64,000 nt of DNA from Sipunculus nudus. Its lineage: Eukaryota; Annelida; Sipuncula; Golfingiida; Sipunculidae. The translations under genes and the position numbers were made by a program. This document shows positions 49,631 to 62,740 of this stretch, piece after piece; positions within the stretch are counted from its first letter, which is position 1, and each line of letters begins with the position of its first letter. Where the stretch lies: contig CM049306.1 of assembly GCA_026874595.1 (NCBI GenBank), positions 106,283,142-106,347,141 of the forward strand, in the 5' to 3' direction. Under the pieces are notes generated by a model that saw only the letters and a program-made list of their open reading frames with translations, made no database searches and had not been told where the DNA came from.

Positions 49631-50217
49631 GTCTTCTTGTTAATAATCCCAGATTTTTAGTTCACATTTGAGAGCTCTGCCGAAATACGTCTTACCCCGT
49701 GCACATCTAGACCGGAAATCCCAATAATAAGTTTGGCCAGAACACTTCGCGCAACGATAAGTTAACTCAGGTTGCAGCAGAAAAAAATAATGCAATGAAT
49801 AAAAATATAAACTACATGAACATGATGAAAAGATACATGTCGATGAGTAGTTGTTACTGGACGGTGCCACCTCCTTCTTTTCCATATATCTCAAGGTGTG
49901 AAACTCCAGCAACTTTTAAAAGCCGCTAACAATAATACCTCCACTAACTTCTCTATCACCAGATCCGGAATATTATGTGTGTGTTTGTTTGTGAGTAAGG
50001 AGAGCACAGGAAATAGATTAATAAACGTCATGAGAAATGTGTTCATCAGCAGGACGGTTACATCATAGGTCAGGTCTGCCCGCCAGAGCAAAGGCAGTCC
50101 ATAATACCAGTAAATGACCCAGTTATGAACTAATTTACATTTATAGTAATGATAAAGAATCCTTTTAACAAAAACATGGTGCTCAAGATTACTTAAAACC
50201 TGCAACGGTCTGTACAT
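49631..50217 (-). other. open frames upstream of the LINE, unassigned
   Basis: Two overlapping minus-strand frames (49640-49912 and 49891-50217). The first has a short Cys pattern (RCAKC, then RCARG, then KCELK); the second is hydrophobic with Trp/Tyr. Neither matches a domain I know, and no splice support is evident. They may be LINE 5' flank, chance or host exon. Confidence 0.2.
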
Positions 50218-51402
50218 TTAATGTCACCCTAACTTCCCCCAAATACAGAAGTCCCGTTTATAAATTTATGACTAATACTAACCAACCAAGATGACACATA
50301 ATAAAAGGCAAATCATAAATAAGAGCTAACTATGTGCAATGACTATGGAATTTTAACCTCACCTGGCCCTGTAAAGCGTGGTTAGGTTAATTCAGTCGTT
50401 TTGATCAATGTGCACATTGACATGAACAACAACTTATAAACCAAAAAGTGTGATTTTTGTGTGAGTAGATGTGTGTGTACTTGAGTCATTCTTAATATGA
50501 GTTTCAAACACAATTTATCACTGATGGCATCGTTTAGAACCCAAATTGCCAGCAATATAATACCTAAATTGTTTAATAATTCCCATGCACAGGAAACTAG
50601 AAGTAAAATGGTTGCTGAATATTTCAGATGACGAGCTCTACAGCGTTAATGTGAGAGTAAAGACAAGAGTCGTACTGAGACCTCTCAGAAATAAAAGAAC
50701 TGTTACCATGGTTACATTTAATCGTATCGTTTAAAGAACTGACTGTAATATTTGGATGTCCATCCGCAGAAACGCAATGTCCACCAAACAAGTTAATTGA
50801 TCATAACAAGCAAATATGTTCGTGATGTGGACATAAACTTAATGACGTCTAACTTATATATATCGCAATGTATATTGAATATTAAGTGGTCGCAGAGTGG
50901 AGGTTCGGATAAACCTTTGTAAACCAGACAGGTGCCCGCAAAACGAAAAGAAAACAATTTCCTTGGTTAGGCCGATAAATAGTGTAAAAAAATAACCGTT
51001 AAAAACCATGGTCTTTAATGCGAAGTGGTCGCTAAACCAAGGTGGCCTTTACTATGTGTGTGTTGGAGTGGCATGTTTTTTTTTTTTTTATTTTGGACTT
51101 AAGGACTTAGTGACATATTAGTTGTTAAAGTCAGGTCTCGTGTTGAATGTTTCCGGACCCTGCCATTGCGCAAAATGTACGGAATATCTGACATAGTAAA
51201 CGAAACATTGATCCTTAGCTGACTTCTCTGATTTCATTGGAATGACCAATATGATATGGTCACGGAAGTAAGGACGCGTGAAAGATGATTACCCAAGACC
51301 CTGTCCAGGCAAAGTCCCGGTTTATAGTCATTACTGTATGTATCACGTAATTAGCCGAGATAATTCCTAAATACCAAGCTTAAATCTTCCGTAAACCAGG
51401 CC

Positions 51403-51441
<39 letters not shown>

Positions 51442-52284
51442 AGAGAGCTAGAGAGACAGACAGACAGGCAGACAGGCATACAGGCACAGAGAATATATGG
51501 AATTCCCAAATGTTAAGATTAATCAATTTCCCAGGATACTTCTCTGTCAAAGTGTAAATGATATTCTGCAGGAAATCCGACAGGGATTTTTGGCCTCCTT
51601 AGCGTAATCATGTTATATCACTACTTAGACTTACTTCTTTGCCCTTGGTTAACATGCTTTATTGTAACGTTTGAGTGAGGTAGGAAGTCATAAACCTTGA
51701 CCTTATTCATGATATGGATTACCCCAGGACCCGCCCACATAAAACTATTAATACCAAGCTCACAATCGTTTTTTTATGCCCCCGCCACAAAGTGTTCCGT
51801 CATTCTGTTGTTCCGATATCAAACAGTTGTACAGATTTTTTTTCGTAATGCCTGCAGATTTTGGCCTGATTTTTGGTGTATGGCCTGATCATGACCCATT
51901 TCAGATCGAGTTCGCATTTTGTCTTGTTTGACCTACTTTTGACCGTATGACAGCTCCTTAACATAGAACATTTTACAAACTTTAACAAATATTTCTAATA
52001 TGCTCCAGTCGGGGGCATTTGTGTCGTTCCGACACATATTCTTTCTTTTCGTTCTAGTTCCGTGGACCTTACTGATCCGATGCTCATTTACGCATGCGAA
52101 GTTCACAACTTAATGAACTACAACGAAATATAACACTGATGTACAGAACAACCATATACCGCATCGGGGGATCCTATACATTTATATAGTAACCATCCAT
52201 TTTGAATTCAGAAAAAGCCAACCGCGGACCAAGAATGTACATTTTAAGGAGGGAACAAGGCATTACGCTAAATGGTAAGCGAAG
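50218..52284. other. gene-poor stretch
   Basis: No recognisable gene. A (GA)n microsatellite lies at 51405-51439, followed by degenerate AGAC/CAGG repeats to about 51490, and a T-rich run occurs near 51078-51089. Confidence 0.5.
51405..51439. repeat. (GA)n microsatellite
   Basis: About 17 GA dinucleotides grading into GACA/GCAG-type repeats. Confidence 0.92.
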
Positions 52285-53085
52285 CCCAGTCACGTCCACA
52301 AGTGGTCAGTTTAGGTAAAGCTGTAAGTATGCCTTTACTGAGGCCGTCAAACCCTCCTCCTCGTAAAGCTGTAAGCCTTACTAAGCTGTCACGCTCTCCT
52401 CCCGGTGGAGCTATAGAGTCTGCTTTTACTGAAGTAGTCACCCATCCTCTTTTTCAAGCTGGAAGTCTTCTTTTACTGAGGCCGTCACGTCCTCTTTTTA
52501 TAAAGCTGTAAGTTACCTTTACTGAGGCCGTCAAACCCTCCTCCTCGTGAAGCTGTAAGCCTTTCTAAGGCTGTCACGCTCTCCTCCCGGTGGAGCTATA
52601 GAGTCTACTTTTACTAAAGTAGTCACCCCTCCTCTTTTTCAAGCTGGAAGTCTTCTTTTACTGAGGCCGTCACGTCCTCTTTTTATAAAGCTGTAAGTAT
52701 GCCTTTACTGAGGCCGTCAAACCCTCCTCCTCGTAAAGCTGTAAGCCTTTCTAAGGCTGTCACGCTCTCCTCCCGGTGGAGCTATAGAGTCTACTTTTAC
52801 TGAAGTAGTCACCCATCCTCTTTTTCAAGCTGGAAGTCTTCTTTTACTGAGGCCGTCACGTCCTCTTTTTATAAAGCTGTAAGTATGCCTTTACTGAGGC
52901 CGTCAAACCCTCCTCCTCGTGAAGCTGTAAGCCTTTCTAAGGCTGTCACGCTCTCCTCCCGGTGGAGCTATAGAGTCTGCTTTTACTGAAGTAGTCACCC
53001 ATCCTCTTTTTCAAGCTGGAAGTCTTCTTTAACTGAGGCCGTCACGTCCTCTTTTTATAAAGTTGTTGGTGTGCCTTTACTTAGG
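52285..53085. repeat. 185-bp tandem repeat built of four ~46-bp subunits
   Basis: The long unit recurs with GTAAG words at 52323, 52508, 52693 and 52879 (185-186-bp spacing), giving about 4.3 copies. Each long unit contains four related subunits that open AAAGCTGTAAG, AAAGCTGTAAGCC, GGAGCTATAGAG and CAAGCTGGAAGTC and end in a CTCC/CTCTTTTT block after a CTGAGGCCGTCA-like core. Long units are near-identical while subunits within one differ, so the dimer-of-dimers formed before the later amplification. Open frames through it are by-products. Confidence 0.95.
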
Positions 53086-56000
53086 GCCGTCCATGCATTA
53101 GTTTAGCTTTTGTTTTTCCGTATGGATTTTTTTTTCAAAATGGAGAACACTTAATGTATTTTGAACAATTGGTATACATAAGGAGGAGAGATGTAAGAGG
53201 ATCACTGTGGTGGCTGAGGGCCTCTTTACAGGCAGTCTAGGCTGTAGTTGGAAAGGCCTGAAATTGGAAGCCAAGACAGTGAAATATTTTGTCAGACTTA
53301 GACCAGCGCAGAACGCTACTTGGTCACAACTTGGAGCTTTGCATCTTGCGCTGGGTCTCCGGGACGAGCATGAATAATGATGCTGATGATGTGACAGAAG
53401 TTATCTTCATCTCGTTTATTATGATACCCGATCCTTCTCTGCATACTATCCAATATATATTGCATACAACAACAACAGAATAAAAAATCTTTTTTGACCG
53501 TTGTCACTTGATCACTGACCCGATGTGTGATAATTGAAGAAGTGTTGGTTTTATTGAAATCATTTCATATTTTGTCTTTGTCTATCTGAAGTCTGATGAC
53601 ATTTTTTTCAGAAATATAAATGTTGTATTGGACCGTGTTCGGAATTCGACAGATGTAACTACCGATTAAAATACGTAAAGACATTACCCCGTAAGATGTT
53701 ATTTGCCGTGTCAGTGATTGTTTGCTGGTCACGCTACCTTTAAATCAACATGGATGCACTCTGATACATGAAATATAATTGATTGTAAGTAGTTTGTAGA
53801 AATTCCTGGCCCATGCTCTCCGGCTGTTTGAGTGCGTGTTGTGTTTTGCTGGTTGAGTTATCGGGAGCATATGGGTGGTTTAGGAGGGAATGTTTTCCAG
53901 CTTTGACTGGATGGATGTCTTACGCAATTAGTGGGGATCATCTGAAGTGCGTTTATGAGTTTTATCCCCTATATATAATAAGAAGAAACAATACAAATGC
54001 ACATAATACAGTCATTATAAAGCAAACACAGAGACGAATTATAAGCAAAAGAACATGTAAAAACCCGTGACGCGCATCTCATCTTTTAATGTGTATGGTT
54101 ACATAATTACTATTCTATTATGTTCCGTTTACTGAACATCTAGCGTACTTTCTCGTATTATCATTATTATTATTATGATTATTATTATGATTGCTTGCCG
54201 GAAATCTGCAATTTCGGCAAGTCGGTCTTAGTTATCGGAGCCATCCTATGAGTAATTGCAGCACGAGCGGAGTTTCAGTCAACATCAAAGTTCAAAACAC
54301 TAATTTTGTAAGAAAAGACAGATGCCCATAATAATACATAAGGAACCATGGAATGGGATGCACGTAAAAGACTTCTTACATACGTCACGTTTCCTGAATA
54401 CTAATCCTGAATTTACTTTACTTTTCCAAAGCGACTTGTTTGTGTTTGGTTGAGAGTGAACCCATGGTCGGGGAGCAACAACAAGGGATGCAATAGCGGA
54501 AATTACCCTTCCCTCAGGCCGTCGTCTGCTGACGGGAGTTGGCGGGAGACCCGAAGCCATCCTTAGTCGTATCCGACTGTCACTGGCCTGTGGTCACCAA
54601 TCATATACAAACAGAGCTCATCCTGTATCACCTTCCATCTAAATTACCCCGTGCCCACGGATATTATACCAACCAGGCCAACCAGGGTAATAATGTAACA
54701 TTATAGTGATTTGGCTTTTGATGGTTGGACGGATTTACATTGAAGGACATTTAATGCTTGTACTCCAGAAACTAGGAAGGACTCTAATTAATCATAATTG
54801 TACATTATTGCAAATGGCCCGGAAATGGGATGGAGATATACACGGGATTCTTACAATAGATGTCTCAATTTGTTGAATATTAGTCCCGTAGAGGAAGCGG
54901 AAATGATCGCCATGCAGAGCACAGAGCTCTATTGAAACCATTTACCCAAAGGTGAATCCGAGAAATTCATCAGCAAAGAGTACGCAAGGGTTATGAAATA
55001 TGACTTATTGGTACAAGGTTGGGTGGGGAAGATGCTAATTATGACCTAGCTCTTTATCATTTCATAATTACAGGAAAGATCATATACGTGAACAGTTCCC
55101 CGGATAACATCACGTATTGACAGAGAAGATGGACAGACCTCCAAGCAGTGAGGGTGTTATTGAATACGGGCCGATGAAAGCAATAACACGGTGTAATAAT
55201 TCCAGGGGCGTCATTAACCATATATCAGCGCATCGCCACAGGGGGCTAACCTCAATGATCCAAGCAAAATGCTAATTTCAAATGGAGTAATATTTCCAGG
55301 ACACATTTTTAATACATTGGGGAGAGCGTTGTAACCAGCGCACTCGGGGAGATCATGCATCAGCTCATCTCATCAATTTACTCGTGACATCAACCAGGCG
55401 CACGGCTTAACATTCCCCACCAGAAAGGCGTGATGCAACGCCGCTGTAATAGAAGACCTTTCTCTTCTATGGATGCCGGGATGAGCATGCAGCACGCAAG
55501 CCGGGCCTGTTGCTTGGCGCAGTTCTCTCAACGACCGGATGTCAGGAACCCTGCCAAAGTACTCAATAAGAAAACGTCAACCTGGCCCTCACAATTATCC
55601 TTCGTCTCCGACACAGAGCCTCGGCCTCACCCCACTAATGCTTCGCTATCTCCGACTCTAAGGCTCTGCTGGTGATTGGGGTATCAGCACCAAAATAATG
55701 CTTTTACAGCCTCAGACCATGGACTCCTGACAGCACTACACTGAATGCAGGTTTACATTGTACATCGTGATGAGCGCATTACAAAAAAAAACAATAAATA
55801 CGTGATATAGGTTAATCTTCTTTATAATGTATTATATTCTTAATTATAGTTTCACAAAGATTAACTCTCTCTCTCTCTCTCCACATATTCCTCTGTATTA
55901 CATATTTATTTTAATTTACATATTCTAGCTGGCAGTTTTCTCGAGGCAAATAAAAATCATGACACATACCAAGTATGATATTGACACTGGATAATATTAA

Positions 56001-57920
56001 ATACTTCTTTTTTTTTACAATTTCTTTAAATTTATGTGTGCTTTTCCGTGATTGTGTGTGCGTGTGGTGTTATAACGGGGGTGAATTTACGGAACCAATT
56101 GTCTTTCTATAATTCGTGAATCTTCGCTTATCTGTGAAGGGGTGTTTCGCAGGTTATTTCTCACTTCCGCTTCCCAGTTGTAGAGGGATCTTATTTCTTG
56201 TATCATGCCCATTTATTGAATTAAATGTAGACAGCTTGGTGCATTGAGACTTAAAAACCCATGAAAATAAATTTTGACACTTCTTCCCCAACGGAATTTT
56301 TTAATCTAGAGATCTAGAGGGGAGTGGGTGCTGAATTTCCCGACCTATACAGTTGACCAAGAATAATTTTCAACAAATCTGGAAATATCGTTTAAAGACA
56401 GCAACTTGTTATTTAATGTACAATGTATCTTATGCTAGTTATTACCTCATGGAATATTGAATAATGTCGCTGAAAATGATCGAATTTTTTTGTTTTTGTT
56501 TAACCATTGTTTGCCTCTCAAACCCTTAAGCTTTTTACATTCGATTGATATTCTCCACTACTTCAACTGTACGTAAATCCTATATTGATGGGCAAAGACT
56601 TTTCCTTTTATTCACTTTGAAATTTGCTAAAAATGTACTCCATCAAGACCTGCGGTTTGATGTTGAAAAGCCGGAAAAAATTATCTATATGCCTGTGTTC
56701 ATGCGCGTTGTATGTATGCATATATATGTATTTGCTTTAAACCCATCCCCTCTCCCCCCGCCCGAACATTCTTCGATCCCTTAGCAGACAGTTATGTAAT
56801 AAGCTTTATACAAATAATTAAGATAAAATACTTACTGTGTGCTGGCAGAAATGACATTATGGTAAATACATAAACTATTCAGAGCGAGGGTGAACGGAAT
56901 TATGGGTACACAATGCGTTATCCACTTTACTTTCCATGTGTCGAGAATGGTCTTGGGTCCGTACATCAAAAGCAAACTCGGTCAAATTTCTAAATTTCTG
57001 TGGTGGTTGTGGAAGAGAGTACATAATGTTTATTTATACTGACATTTGTCGTAGTATCCGGATTACTTACACAAACGGAGTGCAGCCTTTGAAATGAGAA
57101 ATGTTTTAATTGAACCTATTTTTATTTACTGAATATATTGTATGCGCTGCTCTTATTCTTCATAAAAAAAGTACTGGTGCAAACTCATTACTAGGTCCGC
57201 AAACAGGAATGTTTTCGATGAGAATCACATTTTTTTTATTCGCGGGAAATGTTGTTTGGAGCCAAACCAAAAATTTCATCCGGGACCTCCAACAACGCTG
57301 TTTTCGGTTAAACCAAATTTTTATTTGCACAAACTCAGTACGAGGCAGTGGTAAACAAGGTTAGCTAACGTCATCAGACAGACCCCAATTACCTAGCGAG
57401 GACAGGGTTAACGTTCCCAGTTTAGTGAAATATTCAGAAGCCAATTCAAAATGGTATGGCCCTGTTTCTCCTCTCGTGTACATCCAGCGGGCCGTCAGAC
57501 GACCACCGTGATGGCAGCGCTCATACATCCCACTTTACGCCGGGTACCAGGCTACATTGTAATCTTCATCAATAGCTACGGTGATTGTAACGGCCTCAAT
57601 AATGTAAGGATTCCTGACAGCATCTGTTTTAGCAGTAATCAAACCAGGTCTCTATTGTAATGCTATCTTTTCCTCATGCATTAAAGACAGAATGTTTTAT
57701 TTCCTTTTGCCTACTCATATCATCCATCAAATTTTATAGAATTTCATGTTGTTCTATAATTTTTTATCACGTCCGTTAACATTTTCCATAACATATTATG
57801 GAATGTTATTTTTGTTAAACGTGATATCGATAGTTTTATGACCGTAACAAAATTGTAACACCGTTTTTAATATTCCTACTTGCGTTACTGCTGCCATATC
57901 GGCCAATCATGTTAGAGGAC
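53086..57920. other. gene-poor stretch
   Basis: No gene I can support. GC-richer patches at 54480-54600, 55380-55690 and 57440-57600 hold open frames of up to 86 codons without recognisable domains; a single small exon cannot be excluded. Short simple repeats include ATT-rich DNA at 54155-54190 and a CT run at 55866-55881. Confidence 0.45.
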
Positions 57921-57921
57921 G

Positions 57922-58049
57922 AATTATTTTATCATAGTCATAAAGGTAAGATACACTGCTCTTTATTTTGCTAATTATTTTATCATAGTCATAAAGGTAA
58001 GATATATTGCTGATTATTTAATCAGAGTCATACAGGTAAGATACACTGC
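57922..58049 (+). repeat. three ~39-51-bp direct repeats with splice-donor-like words
   Basis: AATTATTTTATCATAGTCAT then AAAGGTAAGATACACTGC occurs at 57922 and 57973 and, with changes, at 58012. Each copy contains AGGTAAGA, an excellent 5' splice-site match. No exon is recognisable upstream, so function is not claimed. Confidence 0.8.
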
Positions 58050-58798
58050 AAAGCTAGCGGTAGTCGGTCGGTCACCCAAACATCAATATTTAGATTCTGG
58101 GGTGGCAGAACGACCCATAGAGTTGTGATTTTAGGTTAAGCAAATGTGCTCGCCATTTCCACACTCTTCGGAAAAACTGATTTTTTCTAACTTTTGAGGA
58201 AAACGTTACCACATTCCGTATCAAGAACAAAGAATTATCACATCTAAAGTGAACTTACATTTCTTTATACCATCATAATCGACAATAAAGGCTTTTGTCA
58301 TAACTAGCTGCTCAATTTCTCACTCGGGTAAACAAATCTTCTCGGAAACTATATATATGCAAGACTGCCGTTGAATTACAACTAATGCTGATTGAGCCAC
58401 TGTATGGCTAACGAAACCACCTAATAATCATCATTATTATAAATATAAATCTCCCGAAAGGGGCGAATTTTTTTCTGTATAAATTAATAGAGAGTCACTT
58501 GCTTCATTACCAATACATGCATGAAGTACCCCTTGGGGACTCGTCTCGATTACCGCTAAAGCGGCGGTGTATATGAGTGTATATTTATAATCGTAAGTTA
58601 AACATGACTCTTCAATATTTTTATTAGTTATTCAACCGTCCAACCAATATTTTGATCCGACACATGAAATGGCTGTTCAGTTATGACTGGTATCATGACA
58701 CCCATGCCCCATCAGTTTATTTGAAAAAGGCCTCTGAGCGTGTTTTCATGGCTACTGCTACTCAAGCTGTTGTTTGACGTAAATAATGATTATTAATT
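58050..58798. other. gene-poor stretch
   Basis: AT-rich with no recognised gene or repeat. Confidence 0.45.
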
Positions 58799-58953
58799 TG
58801 TTACGCAGACAAATTTGTCAGGGAAAATTCAGGGCCGATCCAGGATTCGAACCCATGTGGGTGGCGCACAAGTCCGGCGTACCAACCGCTTCGGTAGAAA
58901 AGCATGCTTCACTAACGAGACAGTTCGGTCCGCTTTGATGTCACCCCGTAACA
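58799..58953 (-). mobile_element. 155-bp tRNA-like unit with TGTTACG...CGTAACA ends
   Basis: Bounded by inverted TGTTACGC (58799) and CCGTAACA (58946-58953), the TG...CA style of an LTR. Inside, on the minus strand, is an A-box-like GCGGTTGGTACGC (58877-58889) and a B-box GGGTTCGAATCC (58843-58854), separated by about 22 bases, so it also looks tRNA-derived. A purine-rich AAGAGGGGGTG (minus strand) abuts the inner end like a polypurine tract. It could be a short LTR of the neighbouring element or a separate SINE-like piece. Its body does not match the LTR at 59074-59767. Confidence 0.45.
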
Positions 58954-59049
58954 CACCCCCTCTTAAGAGCGTTCTGCTATCAGAACAAGACTAATTATTC
59001 CAGGAGTCACACTTAGTGAGCTTATTCCCTGGGCCACGAGTTTACCGTC

Positions 59050-59067
59050 ATCCCGGACGAGCCCCCA
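59050..59067 (-). other. primer-binding site matching tRNA-Pro
   Basis: The + strand ATCCCGGACGAGCCCCCA equals the 3' end of animal tRNA-Pro including CCA, as I know that tRNA. Thus on the minus strand the element has an 18-nt PBS beginning TGGGGGCTCG. It lies six bases from the LTR edge (59074), the right place for priming first-strand synthesis. Confidence 0.85.
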
Positions 59068-59073
59068 ATTTTA

Positions 59074-59767
59074 TGTTACGGAACCTAATATCAACAGATC
59101 ATAATTTATTCTTAAAACAACCCTTACATTACAGTACACTAAATCAATACATTTACTCAGTACAATAACAGTATAACATCAAATCAATATAATCACTCAG
59201 CCTAATAAATAAAGTGCACAGTAGCTGAATACCATCACCGCCACAGCGACAAGTTCTTTAAAATGTATACTCTCGGATCATAACAGTCCAATGTAAAGCT
59301 CTTGTAACAATCCAGAAAGTAAACTTGAGGCAGGCAGCATTTAATTGTATAGAGTTAGTAAAAGTAGAATCCCTGAAATTACTGGATAATCGGATAGGTC
59401 CCACAAACTGACATAAACACGTCTGTGTCCGCTGGAATATTCTTTAACCTCTCTCTCGGCTCAAAACACAGCCCCTTATTTATAACTTTTTGCCCCAAGC
59501 CGAGAATTTTCCACTTCTCGAAGATTCTAAAGGATCTAACATTATACACAGGAAACACGCGTTTCAGGAATCATCTAGAAGAACATCGCTGTGTCTCTAC
59601 ATACCAGGGCCCACACGTGACCTCGGCCAGGCGAGAAAGCCCCAAGCTAGCATGACAACGAGAGTTCAACCAGTACGGATTAAACATAGAGTGCAACAAG
59701 CGGCCCGGCGAGGGCGCCACAACAGGAGTTACGCCCGTGTCACACAATAAAAAGAGCACCTGTAACA
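59074..59767 (-). mobile_element. LTR of a retroelement (5' LTR, minus strand)
   Basis: A 694-bp unit with inverted ends TGTTAC (minus strand, 59767) and GTAACA (59074). Inside on the minus strand: a TATA-like TTATAAATAAGGGG (59472-59485) and an AATAAA (59110-59105) near the 3' edge, arranged as U3-R-U5. The tRNA-Pro PBS directly after it confirms the orientation. No gag or pol follows; only about 120 bp of leader remains before a different sequence starts, so the element is reduced to its 5' end. A matching second LTR was not seen. Confidence 0.75.
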
Positions 59768-60254
59768 AATTACATAAAAAATATTCCAATAATGAAAGAA
59801 TCCCTGACACATTTGTACATTCGTCAGTCTACAAACTAGAATGCAACTGTTAGACCACACACCTCCGCCATGGTAAGCATTTCTACTGGTCCTCTATACC
59901 TGAAACCGCACCAAATTTTAATAAAGTCTTCTCTGGCACATTCTCCATCCTTCCATATCGTTTCGTAGAATTCAGTTCTGTGGTTTTAGTCAAGTTTTTC
60001 TTTTTCGAAATCCATGTACGGAATAGACTGTTATAATCTGTACTATGTAATATTAATCTGATTTGTAAGCCCAACATTTTTGGATAGAAAATAATAATAT
60101 ATTTGATTCTAAAACAAAATCTAGTTCATCGATTTTATTTATGCATTTATATGTATGGCGTCGGCTGCAAATGCTTGATTATATCTTTTTTATACTGGAT
60201 AATTGTACCTATTATTACACACTGATATCCTTGACGTACATGTACTAGATCCGC

Positions 60255-60256
<2 letters not shown>

Positions 60257-60312
<56 letters not shown>
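60257..60312. repeat. (TA)n microsatellite
   Basis: About 28 TA dinucleotides. Confidence 0.95.
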
Positions 60313-60314
<2 letters not shown>

Positions 60315-60424
60315 GTCAACAGCTAAAATAGCAGAACGTTAATTGCAGCACTTGAGAAAATTATATATTCATAATATAATCAGTATAGCCGAAACAAATG
60401 AAAAATTATGAGCTTTACAGCCAT

Positions 60425-60440
60425 CCCCCCCCCCCCCCCC
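60425..60440. repeat. poly-C run (16 nt)
   Basis: Sixteen consecutive C followed by GGCC. Confidence 0.9.
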
Positions 60441-62682
60441 GGCCTAACTAACTCTAGTGTTCGTATAACTTAGAACGATATGGATCATTGATTCCATGGC
60501 CGAGGGCATGCGTTCATCTCGTTTCGTGTGTGCGTTTGTGCGTGTTTGTTCCGGCAAACATTACAATCATGAACGCAACATCATGGAATTTCCAGGGCAT
60601 TCCGGCAATGGACCAATAAAGAACCGATTAGATTTTGGTGTAGATCCGGTAACTGATCCGCAATCAGGAACGTCATAAAGGAATATTCACAAATGCAAAG
60701 TCACTTATGCCCGAATGAACCTTGAAATATGGGCCGAATATCCAAAAGCAAACACGGTTTGAATAGCATCCCACAACAGGACCCCCCCCCTTCCCAACAC
60801 ACACACACACAAACACCTATACGCGGATAAACATACCCGCGAGGACCTAGCTTTAACACCGCCTTTCCGTGCTTCCGCTGCAGTGAGGAAGATTAAGTGC
60901 TACTGAAATAAAAAAAGAAAAACAGTAAAAGATGCATGTATCATCGCACACTTTTTTTTAAGAAAAAGGCTGGTTAGACGTGAGAACGATTCGTCGACTT
61001 AGCGCATAACTTGCAAGGACAACCTGCATGGACGTTCAGTTTATGTCATGTCTTCGTGTCATAGCGAGGACCTACTAATCAGCATATCAAGCACACTTGA
61101 TTTAAAAATATTAATTTATAACAGGATTACAAAGGTAGCCACTCATGCTAATGTACATGCTTTCCTGTAGATATTTTAACCCGTTTTCTAGCAAAAACAA
61201 TTCCACATCCATAATGAGGCATTGGCAAAAAGAAAATAGGCCGTATGAAAATTCATTGGAGTGTACACATTCTCAAGGCAGGTAACGACAATGCGTTATG
61301 AGTATCCGATTAATTTTCGAACCAGTCTGTTAGCGATTTTTTCCCCTACAGACATATTCGCAGGGCGCCACTTAGATTAAATGACGCCAATACTTTCATG
61401 CACTTGCATCCTTTTCAAGCATGGTACTTTATAAGGAGCACTGAGAAGCACTAAAAAGCCAAATATTCTTTTAAAAAAGTAAAACAAAATTCAGAGAACT
61501 TTTTTCTAGAGACAAAATAATACAATCTAAAACACTTTTCATTTTCAGTAAGTGTCTGAGATAAATTACAATACGTTTCTTTCTCTCTTCGTCGTTGGTT
61601 AATAAAATGGGCCCAATATATTCCTTTACTTCTTCGTCTAGTCGCGGAAATTTAAAAGTTAAAAGCAATATCTAGAAGGATACCGTCGCCTTGGAAGTCA
61701 AATATGACGAACAAAACATTGCGTTTTGTCCTCCGATCATTTTCGCCGGATTAAAGTGAAAAAAAAAACGCATTGTCGTTGTCGTCGTCCGGAAAAAAAA
61801 AACGGATGAAAGTATATATTTTTACCTTCTTTGTCCCTGCATTATTTTTATGCATGGTTACCTCAGCTTGTCCGTTTATTTAATATTATCTCTTTGCCAA
61901 TTGTATAAATTCAATATTGGACTAACGAAGTGTCTACAGTTCAAGGTGTTTGATTTATTAATGACTTTTTTGTTTCCTGAGTGACATATTTTATATACAT
62001 AATTTGCAAACAAAGACCGCCAGTGATGAAAACTGTTGGTCTAATTCTGTCAATATCCCAAGAACCAGCCATGACAATTAGTCAGATGTAATGTGGTTAG
62101 TTTTTAGACCTTTATGCAAGGTCGAATATAAAAATGCAATCGTCCAAACAGTAGGGAATCCGTGTATAATTTTTAGTTTAAAGCCGGTATTCAATATCTC
62201 AATATCTCAGGAATTAACCATGATAAATGTTAAACAGTGCGAACATAGCGTTTGTGCCGCCCGGGGAGCTCATAGAATTTGCTGCCCCTCTTAAAAACAT
62301 TATAAAACTGGAAAAATATGAAAAAAAAAAAAATCGTCAATTTTATTCGTTACAGATGTTTTGTAGACAACACAATTATATCATGTAATTCACTGAAAGA
62401 ACATCTTTCGCCCAGCACTGAAAGAAAATTACCCCCTTCCTAATAAAAACCGAAAGACCCGACTTACTTCAAACGAGGATGTTTATAACGCAGAAACGAT
62501 TATCCATGAATGGAGAAAACACCATTTTAGTGTGGTAACGTAATTTTTCGTGTACACATGATTTGTTATTAACTTAAAATTAACCATTATATGACCTTAA
62601 TCGGTAAAAAACATATTATTGAATTCAGAAACGAACACAAACATCTTGTAGGCCTAACTGAACATTCCATCGCTTTGTTATC

Positions 62683-62683
<1 letters not shown>

Positions 62684-62738
<55 letters not shown>
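62684..62738. repeat. (AT)n microsatellite
   Basis: About 27 AT dinucleotides. Confidence 0.95.

Positions 62739-62740
<2 letters not shown>

Noticed and set aside
52272-52511. 79-codon Pro/Ser-rich open frame
   Set aside because: Translation of the 185-bp tandem repeat; frame is not kept across units because 185 is not a multiple of three.
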